From: CAYPHJ01 sp964410485
Lineage (GTDB): Bacteria > Desulfobacterota > Binatia > UBA9968
Direction of reading: 5' to 3'
Assembly: GCA_964410485.1 (NCBI GenBank)
Contig: CAYPHJ010000038.1
Coordinates: 1 to 40,333 of the forward strand
Length of the DNA stretch: 40,333 nucleotides
Notes under the pieces: generated by a model
The model's input: only the letters and a program-made list of their open reading frames with translations
What the model was told of the DNA's origin: nothing
The model's database searches: none
Made by a program: the position numbers and the translations under genes
In this document: in pieces, positions 26,440 through 34,816 of the stretch
How the letters are laid out: the number at the start of each line of letters is the position of its first letter
Position numbering within the stretch: position 1 is the stretch's first letter

Positions 26440-26876
26440 GCCCGTACAAGAGATTGATGCTTCATAGCTCCAAAACGATGCGCCTACTTATCGTACCGCA
26501 CGGCAATCAAAGACCGCGTCCCCTCGAAGCGAGGAAATGCGGTCTCGCAACAGGATGGTGGCTCCCAAGTTATTGAAAGGATTGGCGGGCTATCGACCCA
26601 CGAGGAATTCCGTCAAAGCGTGGACACCGAACAACACCGCATCTGGACCACCGGAAAAACAGCGAGTATTATACATGAACTCTCAAAGACGTGAACTACC
26701 CCGCTTCGCGCCAATCGTTTGTAGTGACATTCCAGATACTTGCCACTGTTGCCGGAGATACGCCCATCTGTTTGCTTAATTTAGTTGTTTCGGCTACATA
26801 GTCGGACGTTTATGTCCCCGGTAATCCCTCTTTGCGCATAGCTCTGTAGCGCGCCACACCACACAAAGGAGACTTC
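26440..26876. other. intergenic region between divergent hopanoid genes
   Basis: About 440 bp upstream of both hpnN and hpnJ. The only longer frame (26537-26779, plus) has no recognisable features and atypical composition. The region should hold both promoters. I see a clear ribosome-binding site for hpnJ (AAAGGAGACTTC before 26877) but no convincing -35/-10 pair. Confidence 0.4.
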
Positions 26877-28343
26877 ATGAACGCCTTGTTTCTCAACCCC
26901 CCCTCCTATGCTGGCTTTGACGGCGGAGCGGGCGCCCGTTACCAGGCACGCCGCGAGATAAGATCATTTTGGTATCCAACCTGGTTGGCCTATCCGGCAG
27001 GGCTTGTGAAAGAAAGCCGCTTGATCGATGCGCCGGCTGCTGGTCTGAGCCTCGAAGCTGTTGTCATCGCAGCGCGCGATTACGACCTTGTCATCTTCCA
27101 CACAAGCACGCCATCACTGCGCAACGACATTAAAGTCGCGGAGCGTCTGAAGGCCGAGCGATCCGGTGTAGTCATCGGCTTCGTGGGACCCCATACGATG
27201 GTTCAGCCGGAAGCAACGCTGCACTGCTCGAATGTGATTGATTTCGTCACCACCGGAGAGTTCGACTATGCGCCATCCGAGATTGTTCAAGGAAAGCGAA
27301 TGGATGACATCCCCGGGATATGTTTTCGCAAAAACGGCAATCTCATTCGTACCCAACCCCTGCCGCCGATCCATGATCTCGACGCCTTGCCCTTTGTCTC
27401 CGAAGTCTATGCACGCAATCTGCGGATTGAAGATTACTTCATCGGGTACCTACAACATCCCTACGTCTCACTCTACACGGGTCGCGGCTGCCGCTCAAAA
27501 TGCAGTTTCTGCCTCTGGCCGCAAACCATCGGCGGTCATATTTATCGCACGCGCAGCGTGGAGAACGTCTGCCAAGAGATGAAGCTCGCCAAGCAGCTCT
27601 TTCCCCAGGTTAAAGAGTTCTTCTTCGACGACGACACGTTTACCGACGATTTACCAAGAGCCGAGGAGACCGCGCGCCATTTGGCCAGGCTCGGGATATG
27701 CTGGTCGTGCAACGCCAAGGCCAATGTGCCGCGCCAGACGCTGGAAATCTTGAAAGAAAACGGGCTGCGGCTTTTGCTGGTGGGCTTTGAGTCGGGTAAC
27801 CAGCAGATCCTTAACAACATACGCAAAGGAACCCGTATAGACCGCGCCAAGGAGTTCATGCGCCACTGCAAAGATCTAGGCATCCTCGTTCACGGCACCT
27901 TCATCCTCGGTTTACCAGGCGAGACGCATGAGACGATCGAGGAAACCATCCGCTTTGCCCAGGAGATCGACCCCTATAGCATCCAGGTGTCGCTCGCAGC
28001 GCCTTACCCAGGCACCGAACTGTACGCGCAAGCAATGCAAAACGGCTGGTTGCTGCAAGATGAAGCGGCGCTCGTTAACGATGGAATTCAGGATTCGGTG
28101 CTGTCATATGCAAGTCTCGATAAAGAAGCGATCTACGAGGCGCTGGAGCGTTTCTATCGGCGGTTTTACTTTCGTCCGCGCCCTGTTTTGCGCATATTGC
28201 GCGACATGATTTCCGATCGTCAAGTCATGTTGCGCCGGCTGCGCGAAGGACGTGAGTTTTTCTCGTTCATGGCAACCCGCCGCCGTTCGGAAGCTTGCGC
28301 CCCAACGGAGCTTTCGTCGGCCCGAAATCGCAGTGAAGCTTAG
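26877..28343 (+). CDS. hpnJ: hopanoid biosynthesis radical SAM protein HpnJ
   Basis: 488 aa. The N-terminal B12-binding-like domain (about 1-170) begins MNALFLNPPSYAGFDGGAGARYQARREIRSFWYPTW, diagnostic of HpnJ. The radical SAM domain follows with CRSKCSFC (CxxxCxxC) in GRGCRSKCSFCLWPQ, then FFFDDDTFTDD and VHGTFILGLPGET. HpnJ acts late in bacteriohopanetetrol head-group synthesis, forming the cyclitol ether from the glucosamine derivative. The last 35 residues are low in similarity. Taken with hpnN, the host makes extended hopanoids; the other hpn genes are not in this window. Confidence 0.9.
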   Translation: MNALFLNPPSYAGFDGGAGARYQARREIRSFWYPTWLAYPAGLVKESRLIDAPAAGLSLEAVVIAARDYDLVIFHTSTPSLRNDIKVAERLKAERSGVVIGFVGPHTMVQPEATLHCSNVIDFVTTGEFDYAPSEIVQGKRMDDIPGICFRKNGNLIRTQPLPPIHDLDALPFVSEVYARNLRIEDYFIGYLQHPYVSLYTGRGCRSKCSFCLWPQTIGGHIYRTRSVENVCQEMKLAKQLFPQVKEFFFDDDTFTDDLPRAEETARHLARLGICWSCNAKANVPRQTLEILKENGLRLLLVGFESGNQQILNNIRKGTRIDRAKEFMRHCKDLGILVHGTFILGLPGETHETIEETIRFAQEIDPYSIQVSLAAPYPGTELYAQAMQNGWLLQDEAALVNDGIQDSVLSYASLDKEAIYEALERFYRRFYFRPRPVLRILRDMISDRQVMLRRLREGREFFSFMATRRRSEACAPTELSSARNRSEA

Positions 28344-28490
28344 CTCAAAAGCGGCGTCTCATTGATTGTTGAATTCCACTTTTGACCTGCCGCATTGAAT
28401 TTTACGGTCTTGGCGGTATGAAACAATTATGCCGCGGCTCGATCGCTCGCCGAAACCCTTTCGCTATTTTCTAAACGGAGCGTGGATTGG

Positions 28491-29141
28491 ATGAGAAAGC
28501 CCTTCTTTTTGTGCGCGCTTCTATCGTGTTTGCTATACATCCTACAGGAGTCTTCTCTGCGTGATGTCGGCGCGTTGGCGGCTGAAGGGCCGGCACAAGT
28601 TGCGGAGCGCGCATCATTTTTTAGATTTGGTCGCCAGTCGCTTGGCTTTGGGGCGGGTTACGGCTTCCCACTTTTATTAAACGCAAACCGTATCGACGAC
28701 GTGGACGACGTCCGGTTTCTGTATCTCGGCCCCCGCTGGGGCATCGGCCTGACAGATCCAGTGGGAGGCAATGTTTGGTATAGAGGAAATTTCGAGTTGG
28801 TCATCGAAGGAACCTTTCTGTACGCCTTTGAACCCAAACATGGCGTTGCAGGTGGCGTCACGCCCCTGGTTCGCTTTAACTTCCTGGCCGGTGATCGTCT
28901 GATTCCGTTTGTTCAGGCCGGCGCGGGAATCTTGGCGCTGGATTTTGACGTCAAGGGGCAGGCCGATGGATTTAACTTCACACCACAGGGCGGGCTCGGC
29001 TTTCATTACTTCGTTTCAGAACACGCGGCTCTAACCGCCGAGTGGCGCTATCATCATATTTCCAATGCAGGTATTCGCAGGCCCAACCTGGGGCTCGACA
29101 CCAGTTTGTTCCTCCTCAGTATCACGGTCTTTCTGAAATAA
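28491..29141 (+). CDS. PagL-like lipid A 3-O-deacylase (acyloxyacyl hydrolase)
   Basis: 216 aa from ATG 28491, which has GGAG ten bases upstream; a GTG at 28482 is too close to that site. An N-terminal hydrophobic signal (FFLCALLSCLLYIL) is followed by a beta-barrel-like alternation. The C-terminal motif EWRYHHISNAGIRRPNLGLDT carries the His-Ser pair and NAG-x-x-x-PN of the PagL active site. It would sit in the outer membrane and trim the 3-position acyl chain of lipid A, implying lipopolysaccharide. Location next to hpnJ fits an outer-membrane lipid theme. Confidence 0.82.
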   Translation: MRKPFFLCALLSCLLYILQESSLRDVGALAAEGPAQVAERASFFRFGRQSLGFGAGYGFPLLLNANRIDDVDDVRFLYLGPRWGIGLTDPVGGNVWYRGNFELVIEGTFLYAFEPKHGVAGGVTPLVRFNFLAGDRLIPFVQAGAGILALDFDVKGQADGFNFTPQGGLGFHYFVSEHAALTAEWRYHHISNAGIRRPNLGLDTSLFLLSITVFLK

Positions 29142-29358
29142 GCCACGTCCCGGCGGTGATTGTCCGCGGCGTACTGAAGTTCACATTTCCAAGGTTGGGA
29201 CACATGAACGATGCGCCGTTCGCAGTCCCGAAACAGTCCACGATCGAGAAAGCCGATTGGACTGGGTTTCCACTTGGCACATATTGTGCCCTGACATCTG
29301 GCGCGGCACAGCGACGGACGGCGCGGCTCGGGTTTGAGTTGAAGAGGGAGGTCTATCC

Positions 29359-29880
29359 ATGGAACAAGATGTACAAGAACATCAGGTAAACGGCCTCGAG
29401 CGCACGGTTCAAGGCTACGAAGGCGGGGAAGCGATGCAACTCGGCCCATATTTAGGCTTTATGGGCCTTTATCTGGTTGCAATGGCCGGGTTCCTGGCGG
29501 CAGCAGAGCGCCGCGAGGAATTTCCGGAGAGTATGGAGTTTCGCGACATTCTATTGCTGGGCGTTGCAACACACAAGCTCAGCCGGCTGATCACCCAAGA
29601 CTGGGTGACAAGCCCGTTGCGCGCGCCTTTTAGTCGTTATCAAGGCTCCAGCGGCGCCGGTGAGGTCAAGGAAAAGTCCCGCGGTACGGGACTGCAAAAG
29701 GCCGTGGGCGATCTCCTCACATGCCCGTGGTGCACCGGCGCATGGGTAGCGGCAGCTTTCGGCTTCAGTCTTGCGTTTGCGCCTCGCCTTACGCGCTGGG
29801 TGGGCGGCATCTTTGCCATCGAAACGGTCTCCGATATTTTGCACATCGCGTATACGAGAGCAAAAAAGGAGTTGCAGTAG
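29359..29880 (+). CDS. DUF1360 family membrane protein
   Basis: 173 aa from ATG 29359, preceded by GGGAGG at good spacing. It has three hydrophobic segments and the family signature DLLTCPWCTGAWVAA, plus LLGVATHKLSRLITQDWVTSPLRAPF near the middle. No function is established for DUF1360. The gene converges with the selenoprotein methyltransferase gene, with 13 bp between stops. Confidence 0.82.
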   Translation: MEQDVQEHQVNGLERTVQGYEGGEAMQLGPYLGFMGLYLVAMAGFLAAAERREEFPESMEFRDILLLGVATHKLSRLITQDWVTSPLRAPFSRYQGSSGAGEVKEKSRGTGLQKAVGDLLTCPWCTGAWVAAAFGFSLAFAPRLTRWVGGIFAIETVSDILHIAYTRAKKELQ

Positions 29881-29893
29881 CCGCCCGGCTTCG

Positions 29894-30682
29894 CTAGAGC
29901 GCGGCGCGCTGTGCATAGGCATTGACGCCTTGCACACCGTATTTTCGCGCGATCGTTTCTTTGGATGTTGCCCGGAAGCAATCAAAATGGCTGGTGATCC
30001 GAGCCTGCTCAAGTCCGACCATCGCGAGAACCTGAAGTAGCTCTGTCTCCGACAGAGCTCCGGCAATTCAACCTGTCCAGAGATCGATGTCTCTTCTTGC
30101 CCCCTCCGACAGCTCGGTCCCGATGATGATATCCGCAAGCAAAAGCCGTCCACCCGGCCGCAGCACGCGCGCGATTTCACCGAAGGCTTTGCGTTTGTCC
30201 GGCGTGAGGTTCAATACGCCGTTCGAAATGACGACATCCACGCTGTCGTCTTCAACAGGAAGCTCTTCTGCTCCACCTTGCCGGATCTCCACGTTCGACA
30301 AACCAGCTGCCTTTGCCCCTGCGCGTGCTCGTTCGATCATTGAAGTGGTCATATCGATGCCAATAGCTCTCCCGGTAGGGCCCACTTTCTTTGCGGCAAG
30401 AAGAAGATCCATTCCCGCGCCGCAACCTATGTCCAAAACCGTTTGACCTGAAGATACAGGCGCGATTCGATGTGGATTGCCGACGCCGGCGAACGATGCT
30501 GTTACTTCCGCGGCTAGGCTTTCCAGCTGCGCCGGCTCATATCCGAGGAATTCGACAGCATAGCGTGCGCCGCGATGAAAATGAAATTCAGCGCCAGGAT
30601 CGGTGGCAACCCGACCATAAATGTTCATGACCTCGCTTTTCAACCGGTCTGTATCGAAATCCACGGGACACGTAAGCGCCAT
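29894..30682 (-). CDS. ArsM-like SAM methyltransferase, selenoprotein candidate (Sec205)
   Basis: 262 aa if UGA at 30070-30068 is selenocysteine; otherwise truncated at 204. Start ATG 30682 follows GGGGAGG. SAM motifs: TVLDIGCGAGMDLLLAAKKVG and GIDMTTSMIERA. The region VDVVISNGVLNLTPDKRKAF matches the ArsM paralogue (VDVIVSNCVLNLVRPEDKKAL). DIDLWTG-U-IAGALSETELL aligns with DLWSGCVSGAFLEEDFL of ArsM, so UGA replaces the As-binding Cys244 equivalent. The other As-binding Cys is Gly155 here. After UGA, 57 codons run to TAG in the same style (LQVLAMVGLEQARIT). A perfect 9-bp hairpin follows the UGA. Substrate may be arsenic, mercury, selenium or another thiophile; not determined. Confidence 0.85.
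30039..30059 (-). promoter_or_regulatory. candidate SECIS hairpin of the methyltransferase
   Basis: On the minus strand, nine perfectly paired bases (5' arm AGCTCTGTC, 30059-30051) enclose the loop GGA (30050-30048). The loop starts 18 nt after the UGA. It has the same GGA loop as the redoxin hairpin. It lies well inside the reading frame, not at a gene end, so a terminator role is unlikely. Confidence 0.8.
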
Positions 30683-31056
30683 AAGACCTCCCCTTTCCGA
30701 CTTGATTGGAATCCTTAAAATTCTACTATCTCATCCTGCGCTTGATGTGAAGAACCAGACTGCGGTGATTCGGGCACGCCTATCAACCCTCAAGAACCCA
30801 GCGCGCAACCAAAAATCAGAATGAAATCAGAACATATCGCGCAAAGGGCGCTGACCTTGCCGGAAGCGACGCAAAGCATGCTCTGAGCAGGGTCGAACGC
30901 GCCCGCAAAGGGGGTTTAAATGACCCCGTTCGGGATGACACGCCTTGTCATTTCGACCGAAGGAAGAAATCTTGTATTCACGTGTCACTTGGCGTTCTTG
31001 GCTTAGCACGCAAGATTATTGAACTGTGCTCACCAACAAGACGCAGGGAACTTTTT
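30683..31056. other. 374-bp gap with partial dispersed repeat
   Basis: It lies between the arsenic exporter and the methyltransferase. The segment about 30928-30975 carries GTTCGGGATGAC and GTCATTTCGACCGAAGG, diverged relatives of the arms of the 92-bp palindromic repeat. No gene is supported. The methyltransferase may have its own promoter here, but none is obvious. Confidence 0.45.
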
Positions 31057-32040
31057 TTACGCTTTCTTAGCGACGTTAGCTGCAGTACCCGGGAAGAGCC
31101 AGGTCGGCACCCACCACAAATAGACCACCATGCCGAAAAGCTCGACTAACGACTGAAAGACGATCACGACGACGGCTGCCTCCCACGGCTGTGGAAGCGC
31201 CAGTGCAAACGGCAAGACGACGAATGAGTTGCGCGTCCCGAAGCTGAAAGCAAGCGCTCGTCCTTGGAGGCGCCCGAGAGCGAATAGCCACGCTATGATG
31301 CGCGCAAACAGTACGGCGGCGGTGAGGAACAAAACGAAGACGAGAAGAACCTGGCCAAGAACCGGCAACGATTCCATGACCACGCCGACTTGGGACGCCG
31401 CAATCAGGAAAACGACTGCGGCCAGCAAGGGAACTTGAAGCCAACCGAGCCGATCCAGCCACGTTGCGCTGTTTCTCTTATCGTCGAGCCAGCGCTGTGT
31501 CAGAAAAGCCAAAACCAGTGGGAGCAGTATCAGACCAAAGAACGCGTTACGAAGATCGACGGTGCCGAGGACGAGACCAAAACCCGGGCCCATGAGGATC
31601 CGGAGATAAACGGGGAGTAGAGCAATTTGAAGCAACAGGTTGATCGGAGTGACGGCAATCGCTCGCTTTGTATCGCCACACCCAAGCTGAGTGAAAGTGA
31701 TAAACCAGTCCGTGCAAGGAACAAGAAGGACCAGGAAAACACCGAGACGGATAGCGGGGTCGCTGGGGAGCAATTGGCCCAGCGCCCAGACAAACCCCGG
31801 GATGACAAGGAAGTTTCCGAACAGAACCGCTGCCATGAAGCGCACGTCTTGAAAGGCTTCCGGCAGGCGGGAGAGCGGTACCTGCGTGAAAGTTGCGTAC
31901 AGCAGACACCCGAGAACGGGCCACAGGAGCGCCTCGAAAACAGCGTCGCTGGCCGGAGATCGAGCGCCGACGAGCAGCCCTCCCAGGATCGCCACGAGAT
32001 ACATCCAGACTTGCAGCTTTTCCAGATCCTGGCGTGTCAT
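31057..32040 (-). CDS. ACR3/BASS-family arsenite exporter
   Basis: 327 aa with about ten hydrophobic segments, the size and layout of the bile acid:sodium symporter/ACR3 superfamily. VPCTDWFITFTQLGCGDTKRAIAVTPINLLLQ contains the conserved Cys of helix 4 region used in arsenic-resistance members, and GRALAFSFGTRNSFVVLPFALAL is the second signature. It would expel arsenite (or a related anion) across the inner membrane. It lies in the minus-strand mer/ars cluster, downstream of the broken reductase gene and upstream of the methyltransferase. The ACR3 call is by family pattern; substrate is inferred. Confidence 0.82.
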   Translation of the reverse strand: MTRQDLEKLQVWMYLVAILGGLLVGARSPASDAVFEALLWPVLGCLLYATFTQVPLSRLPEAFQDVRFMAAVLFGNFLVIPGFVWALGQLLPSDPAIRLGVFLVLLVPCTDWFITFTQLGCGDTKRAIAVTPINLLLQIALLPVYLRILMGPGFGLVLGTVDLRNAFFGLILLPLVLAFLTQRWLDDKRNSATWLDRLGWLQVPLLAAVVFLIAASQVGVVMESLPVLGQVLLVFVLFLTAAVLFARIIAWLFALGRLQGRALAFSFGTRNSFVVLPFALALPQPWEAAVVVIVFQSLVELFGMVVYLWWVPTWLFPGTAANVAKKA

Positions 32041-32119
32041 TCGAGCGCAGCTTGTCGACAGTCTCCTTCCTCAGGCCATTTGGATTGCTGAGCGCCTTTC
32101 TCCCTCGGTACGCGCTTCG

Positions 32120-32961
32120 CTATCCTACCATGTAAGTCACGTCGTCGGCACGGCTCGGATATGCGTACTACATTTCCTTTAATTGAGCGGTCGTGAGGCC
32201 CAAGCGGATGGCCAGAGCAAAAAGATTGATGGTTTCCTCGGCGTGCGGACCGAGCAAATGGGCTCCGAGAATGCGGTTGCACTCTTCCTCGACGAGCACC
32301 TTATAGCCGGAGTGCTTCATGCCTACTCTGCGCGACGAGTACCAGCCCGAGGTGTCGCCCTGGTTCACCTTTAAGTTTAAACCCTGCGCTCTGGCCGCCG
32401 CTTCCTGCAGCCCGACCGAGGCCAAAGGCGGAACGGTGAAGACCACAGAAGGAATCCCCGTTTCGGAAGCTGTTTTAATTCCAGAAACTGATCGCTCGTG
32501 GTGAGAAACCCTTCGCCGGGAATACCGAGCTTGGCGGGACAAGCGCCGGAGGCAATGACGACATGCTTTGCTTCCAGGGTCTGCTCATCCACCCGCACGG
32601 TGGTTTTATCTGCAAAGCGTGCCCGCCCGTGGAACGTGGCGATACCCGCTTTGGCAAAACTCTCTTCTCTGTGCTTGGGAACCGGCGCAACGAAAGTATT
32701 CTTAAAGCCCATCAGCGAAGGCCAATCGATTTTGACGCCCTTTCCCTTGATCCCCTTGCCTTCCATCCGGCGATTCCAGTCGATGACTTCCGCGGCTCCA
32801 ACAAGAACCTTTTTCGGATTGCATCCGCGCAGAGCACAGGTGCCTCCAAAAGGTCGCGAATCTATAATTGCGACCTCCCACCCTGCAGACCGGCATCGAA
32901 AAGCTGCCGTTGAGGCTGTGGAACCCGTTCCTATAGCGATGAGATCAAAACGCTTTGTCAT
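32120..32961 (-). pseudogene. remnant of a mercuric reductase-like FAD disulfide oxidoreductase
   Basis: Start ATG 32961 after GAGGAGG. The N-terminal FAD half is normal: FDLIAIGTGSTAS and redox CALRGC (Cys42, Cys47) in FGGTCALRGCNPKKVLVGAAE. It runs to FLTTSDQFLELKQLPKR. There the central NAD-binding half (roughly 190 residues) is missing. The frame changes at about 32460-32490, and the dimer domain resumes (ASETGIPSVVFTVPPLASVGLQEA ... GPHAEETINLFALAIRLGLTTAQLKEM). A TAG at 32170-32168 then interrupts the conserved tail, after which YAYPSRADDVTYMVG continues in frame to TAG at 32122. Three lesions make it non-functional. The expected intact length is about 450 residues. Confidence 0.88.
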
Positions 32962-32973
32962 GCTTTTCCTCCT

Positions 32974-34290
32974 CTATGCTATTCCTTTGCCCCATTCTGT
33001 CGTGCAGGGACATTGATCCGGGAAGCGAGCGCATTCAATTTCGCCTAGCTCTATAGAGCGACGCACGCGCCGGCGCAAATCCCGAGTAAAAAACAACCAG
33101 ACGCCGATCACGACCATGAGAAACCAGACTATCCACCTGACATCCAACCCGGAAGGGTCTGTGACATCCACTTGCATGAGCCAGACAAAAAGCATGATGG
33201 CCCCGATACTCTCCGCTGCACGGGCACCGATCCCGTCCACAAACATTTTGACAAAGGATCGCTCTTTCGTTTCTACCGGGATAAAAGCCTGTTCCCAAAT
33301 AGAGCGGTGGATGGAGGCTTTGAGTCCTCCCTCGGTGACTTTCAAAGCGGAACGGGCGAGCGCCGTCCCCGCCGCAGTAACAAAGGTGGCGCCGCCGAGG
33401 AGAGCGAGCGGTAATATTATCAGGCCGGTCAACAAACCTAACCGGTCTTGAATTTTTGGTGCAACAAAGAGCTGAACCACAAGGGAGCTTAAGTAAAGCA
33501 CGGAATAAAAGTTTGCAAAAAAGTTGGCATTGCCTTTAACATCCATTCGGGCGCTGCTAGCCGCAGCATAAAACAAAAAATCGATAAGTATCCCTGCCAG
33601 TGCCGCCGTCATTCCAACCAGCAATAGCCCTCGACTATACTTTTTGGAAAAGGCGTTAGCTAAGCTTATTGGCTCACCTCCTATCGCGTCCTGAAGGCGT
33701 GAAGGGGTAATCGGAAATTTGAGATGCGTGCTAATGACTACAGCCGCGGCGAGTAGGATGACCAATGCCGCCAATAACACCAACCATTGCAGATCTAAAT
33801 AAGGCACAAATACTTTTGCCAGAAGCCCTCCAATCATTCCTCCCGCCAAGGCACTGGCGCCAATTCGGCTGAAAGAACGGGCGACAACTCTCTTTGGCGC
33901 ACCGGCGAAAAGATCCGATGCCAGTAACCATATGTTGGCAAACAGAATCCCAAATATTGTGGGTATAAAAATGAAGAGAAACATCAAGACAGAATGATCA
34001 TCAGGTCTGATAAACGGGGCGAGCACAGCCAGCACGACAGCTGCTAATACCATAATGCCAACACGGGACGAGCGAGCACCCCAGTTTTTCATTGCCTGGA
34101 CGTAGAGAAACGCAGCCACTAATGACGCCGCGCCTACTAACATGTAGGCCGTGGGAAATCGGAAAAGCCCTTGGTCATGGAAAAACAGCGCATCCCGCGC
34201 GGTTTTGGCTACACTAAGGGCTACAGTCAACAGTCCCATGCTAATAGCGGGCAGTAAAGTTTGAAAGAAATAACTGGTCTTGCCGCTCAT
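32974..34290 (-). CDS. ATP/ADP translocase-like (NTT/Npt) major facilitator carrier
   Basis: About 438 aa from ATG 34290 (MSGKTSYFFQTLLPAISMG); a TTG start at 34347 would add 19 residues but lacks a ribosome-binding site. Twelve hydrophobic segments. FFQTLLPAISMGLLTVALSVAKTARDALF and SIHRSIWEQAFIPVETKERSFVKMFVDGIGARAAES resemble the bacterial and plastid nucleotide transporter family, including its free-living members. Why it lies inside a mercury/arsenic operon is unclear. The C-terminus ends with FPDQCPCTTEWG, a Cys-Pro-Cys that could bind metal. Substrate unknown. Confidence 0.75.
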   Translation of the reverse strand: MSGKTSYFFQTLLPAISMGLLTVALSVAKTARDALFFHDQGLFRFPTAYMLVGAASLVAAFLYVQAMKNWGARSSRVGIMVLAAVVLAVLAPFIRPDDHSVLMFLFIFIPTIFGILFANIWLLASDLFAGAPKRVVARSFSRIGASALAGGMIGGLLAKVFVPYLDLQWLVLLAALVILLAAAVVISTHLKFPITPSRLQDAIGGEPISLANAFSKKYSRGLLLVGMTAALAGILIDFLFYAAASSARMDVKGNANFFANFYSVLYLSSLVVQLFVAPKIQDRLGLLTGLIILPLALLGGATFVTAAGTALARSALKVTEGGLKASIHRSIWEQAFIPVETKERSFVKMFVDGIGARAAESIGAIMLFVWLMQVDVTDPSGLDVRWIVWFLMVVIGVWLFFTRDLRRRVRRSIELGEIECARFPDQCPCTTEWGKGIA

Positions 34291-34376
34291 ATTTTCCAAA
34301 AGCCACTTGTCGTCCTCCAACCGAACGCAAGTAGCCTCGTCTCTCAATTAGGCGCTTCGTGGAATAGGGTCAAGCT

Positions 34377-34523
34377 CTAGCCGCTGAGAACCGCCATCGT
34401 AGCCAGCAGAAGCACACAGGAAAATTGCAGCCCCAAGGCCGGCAGCGCAAAGGGAAGATGGCAAGGACAGGTGAGAACCCCTGTCAGCGCCAGAACGGCC
34501 TCTTTAATCCTCCAGCGAGACAT
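34377..34523 (-). CDS. MerE-like small membrane protein
   Basis: 48 aa from ATG 34523. It contains TGVLTCPCHLPF, the hallmark of MerE (LTCPCHLP), in the first of two hydrophobic segments; MerE carries Hg(II) or methylmercury across the inner membrane. It is shorter than the usual 75-80 residues because the second segment ends LLLATMAVLSG without a hydrophilic tail. The start overlaps the end of the zinc-ribbon gene by 20 bp, indicating coupling. The short tail may be genuine or a truncation. Confidence 0.75.
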   Translation of the reverse strand: MSRWRIKEAVLALTGVLTCPCHLPFALPALGLQFSCVLLLATMAVLSG

Positions 34524-34803
34524 GACCTGGAACCAAGGCATATGCGCCAAGTTCGTAAGTGAGGGTAAAGCTCTGACCGCAGCACTTGAGAGTATCTCCA
34601 GGCCCCAGCCCATCGGGCACTTCCATCACACGGTCACAGGAGGGGCAGCTCACCTTGAAGACTTCGGCGAGAACCAACTGGCAGTCTTTCGCGGTCAGCC
34701 TAAGCGTCAGGTTGGCGCAGTTCGGGCAGTCCATGCGCTTGCCCGCCGTGAGGCCTTCCAGGGAAACCTGCTCGCCGCACCCCGGACAAATTGCTTCGGT
34801 CAT
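34504..34803 (-). CDS. zinc-ribbon protein with paired CxxC knuckles
   Basis: 99 aa from ATG 34803. Cysteines come as CPGC, CPNC, CPSC and a final CC: two treble-clef or zinc-ribbon units (about residues 6-27 and 52-74), separated by a short helix-like segment. It resembles small zinc-ribbon domains such as LysW but is duplicated. It may buffer Hg, Zn or Cd between the transporters; that is inference from the operon. It sits between the glutaredoxin-like selenoprotein (13 bp) and the MerE-like gene (overlap). Confidence 0.72.
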   Translation of the reverse strand: MTEAICPGCGEQVSLEGLTAGKRMDCPNCANLTLRLTAKDCQLVLAEVFKVSCPSCDRVMEVPDGLGPGDTLKCCGQSFTLTYELGAYALVPGHVSLED

Positions 34804-34816
34804 GATGGTCCTTCCT

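Noticed and set aside
26537..26779. 80-residue frame upstream of hpnJ as a small protein
   Set aside because: Composition and lack of a ribosome-binding site do not support coding; the region is the divergent hpnN/hpnJ promoter space.
30039..30059. The 9-bp hairpin as a terminator between convergent genes
   Set aside because: It lies about 145 bp inside the extended methyltransferase frame with no U-run, and at the correct distance from UGA for a SECIS.
31046..31072. GGGAACT at about 31045 as a fourth ECF promoter
   Set aside because: No GTTA at 17-18 nt after GGAAC, and on the plus strand it points into the 3' end of an opposing gene.
32168..32170. In-frame TAG in the MerA-like gene as a recoded amber codon
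   Set aside because: The gene also has a large internal deletion and a frame change, so decay explains it; no other TAG is read through in the window.
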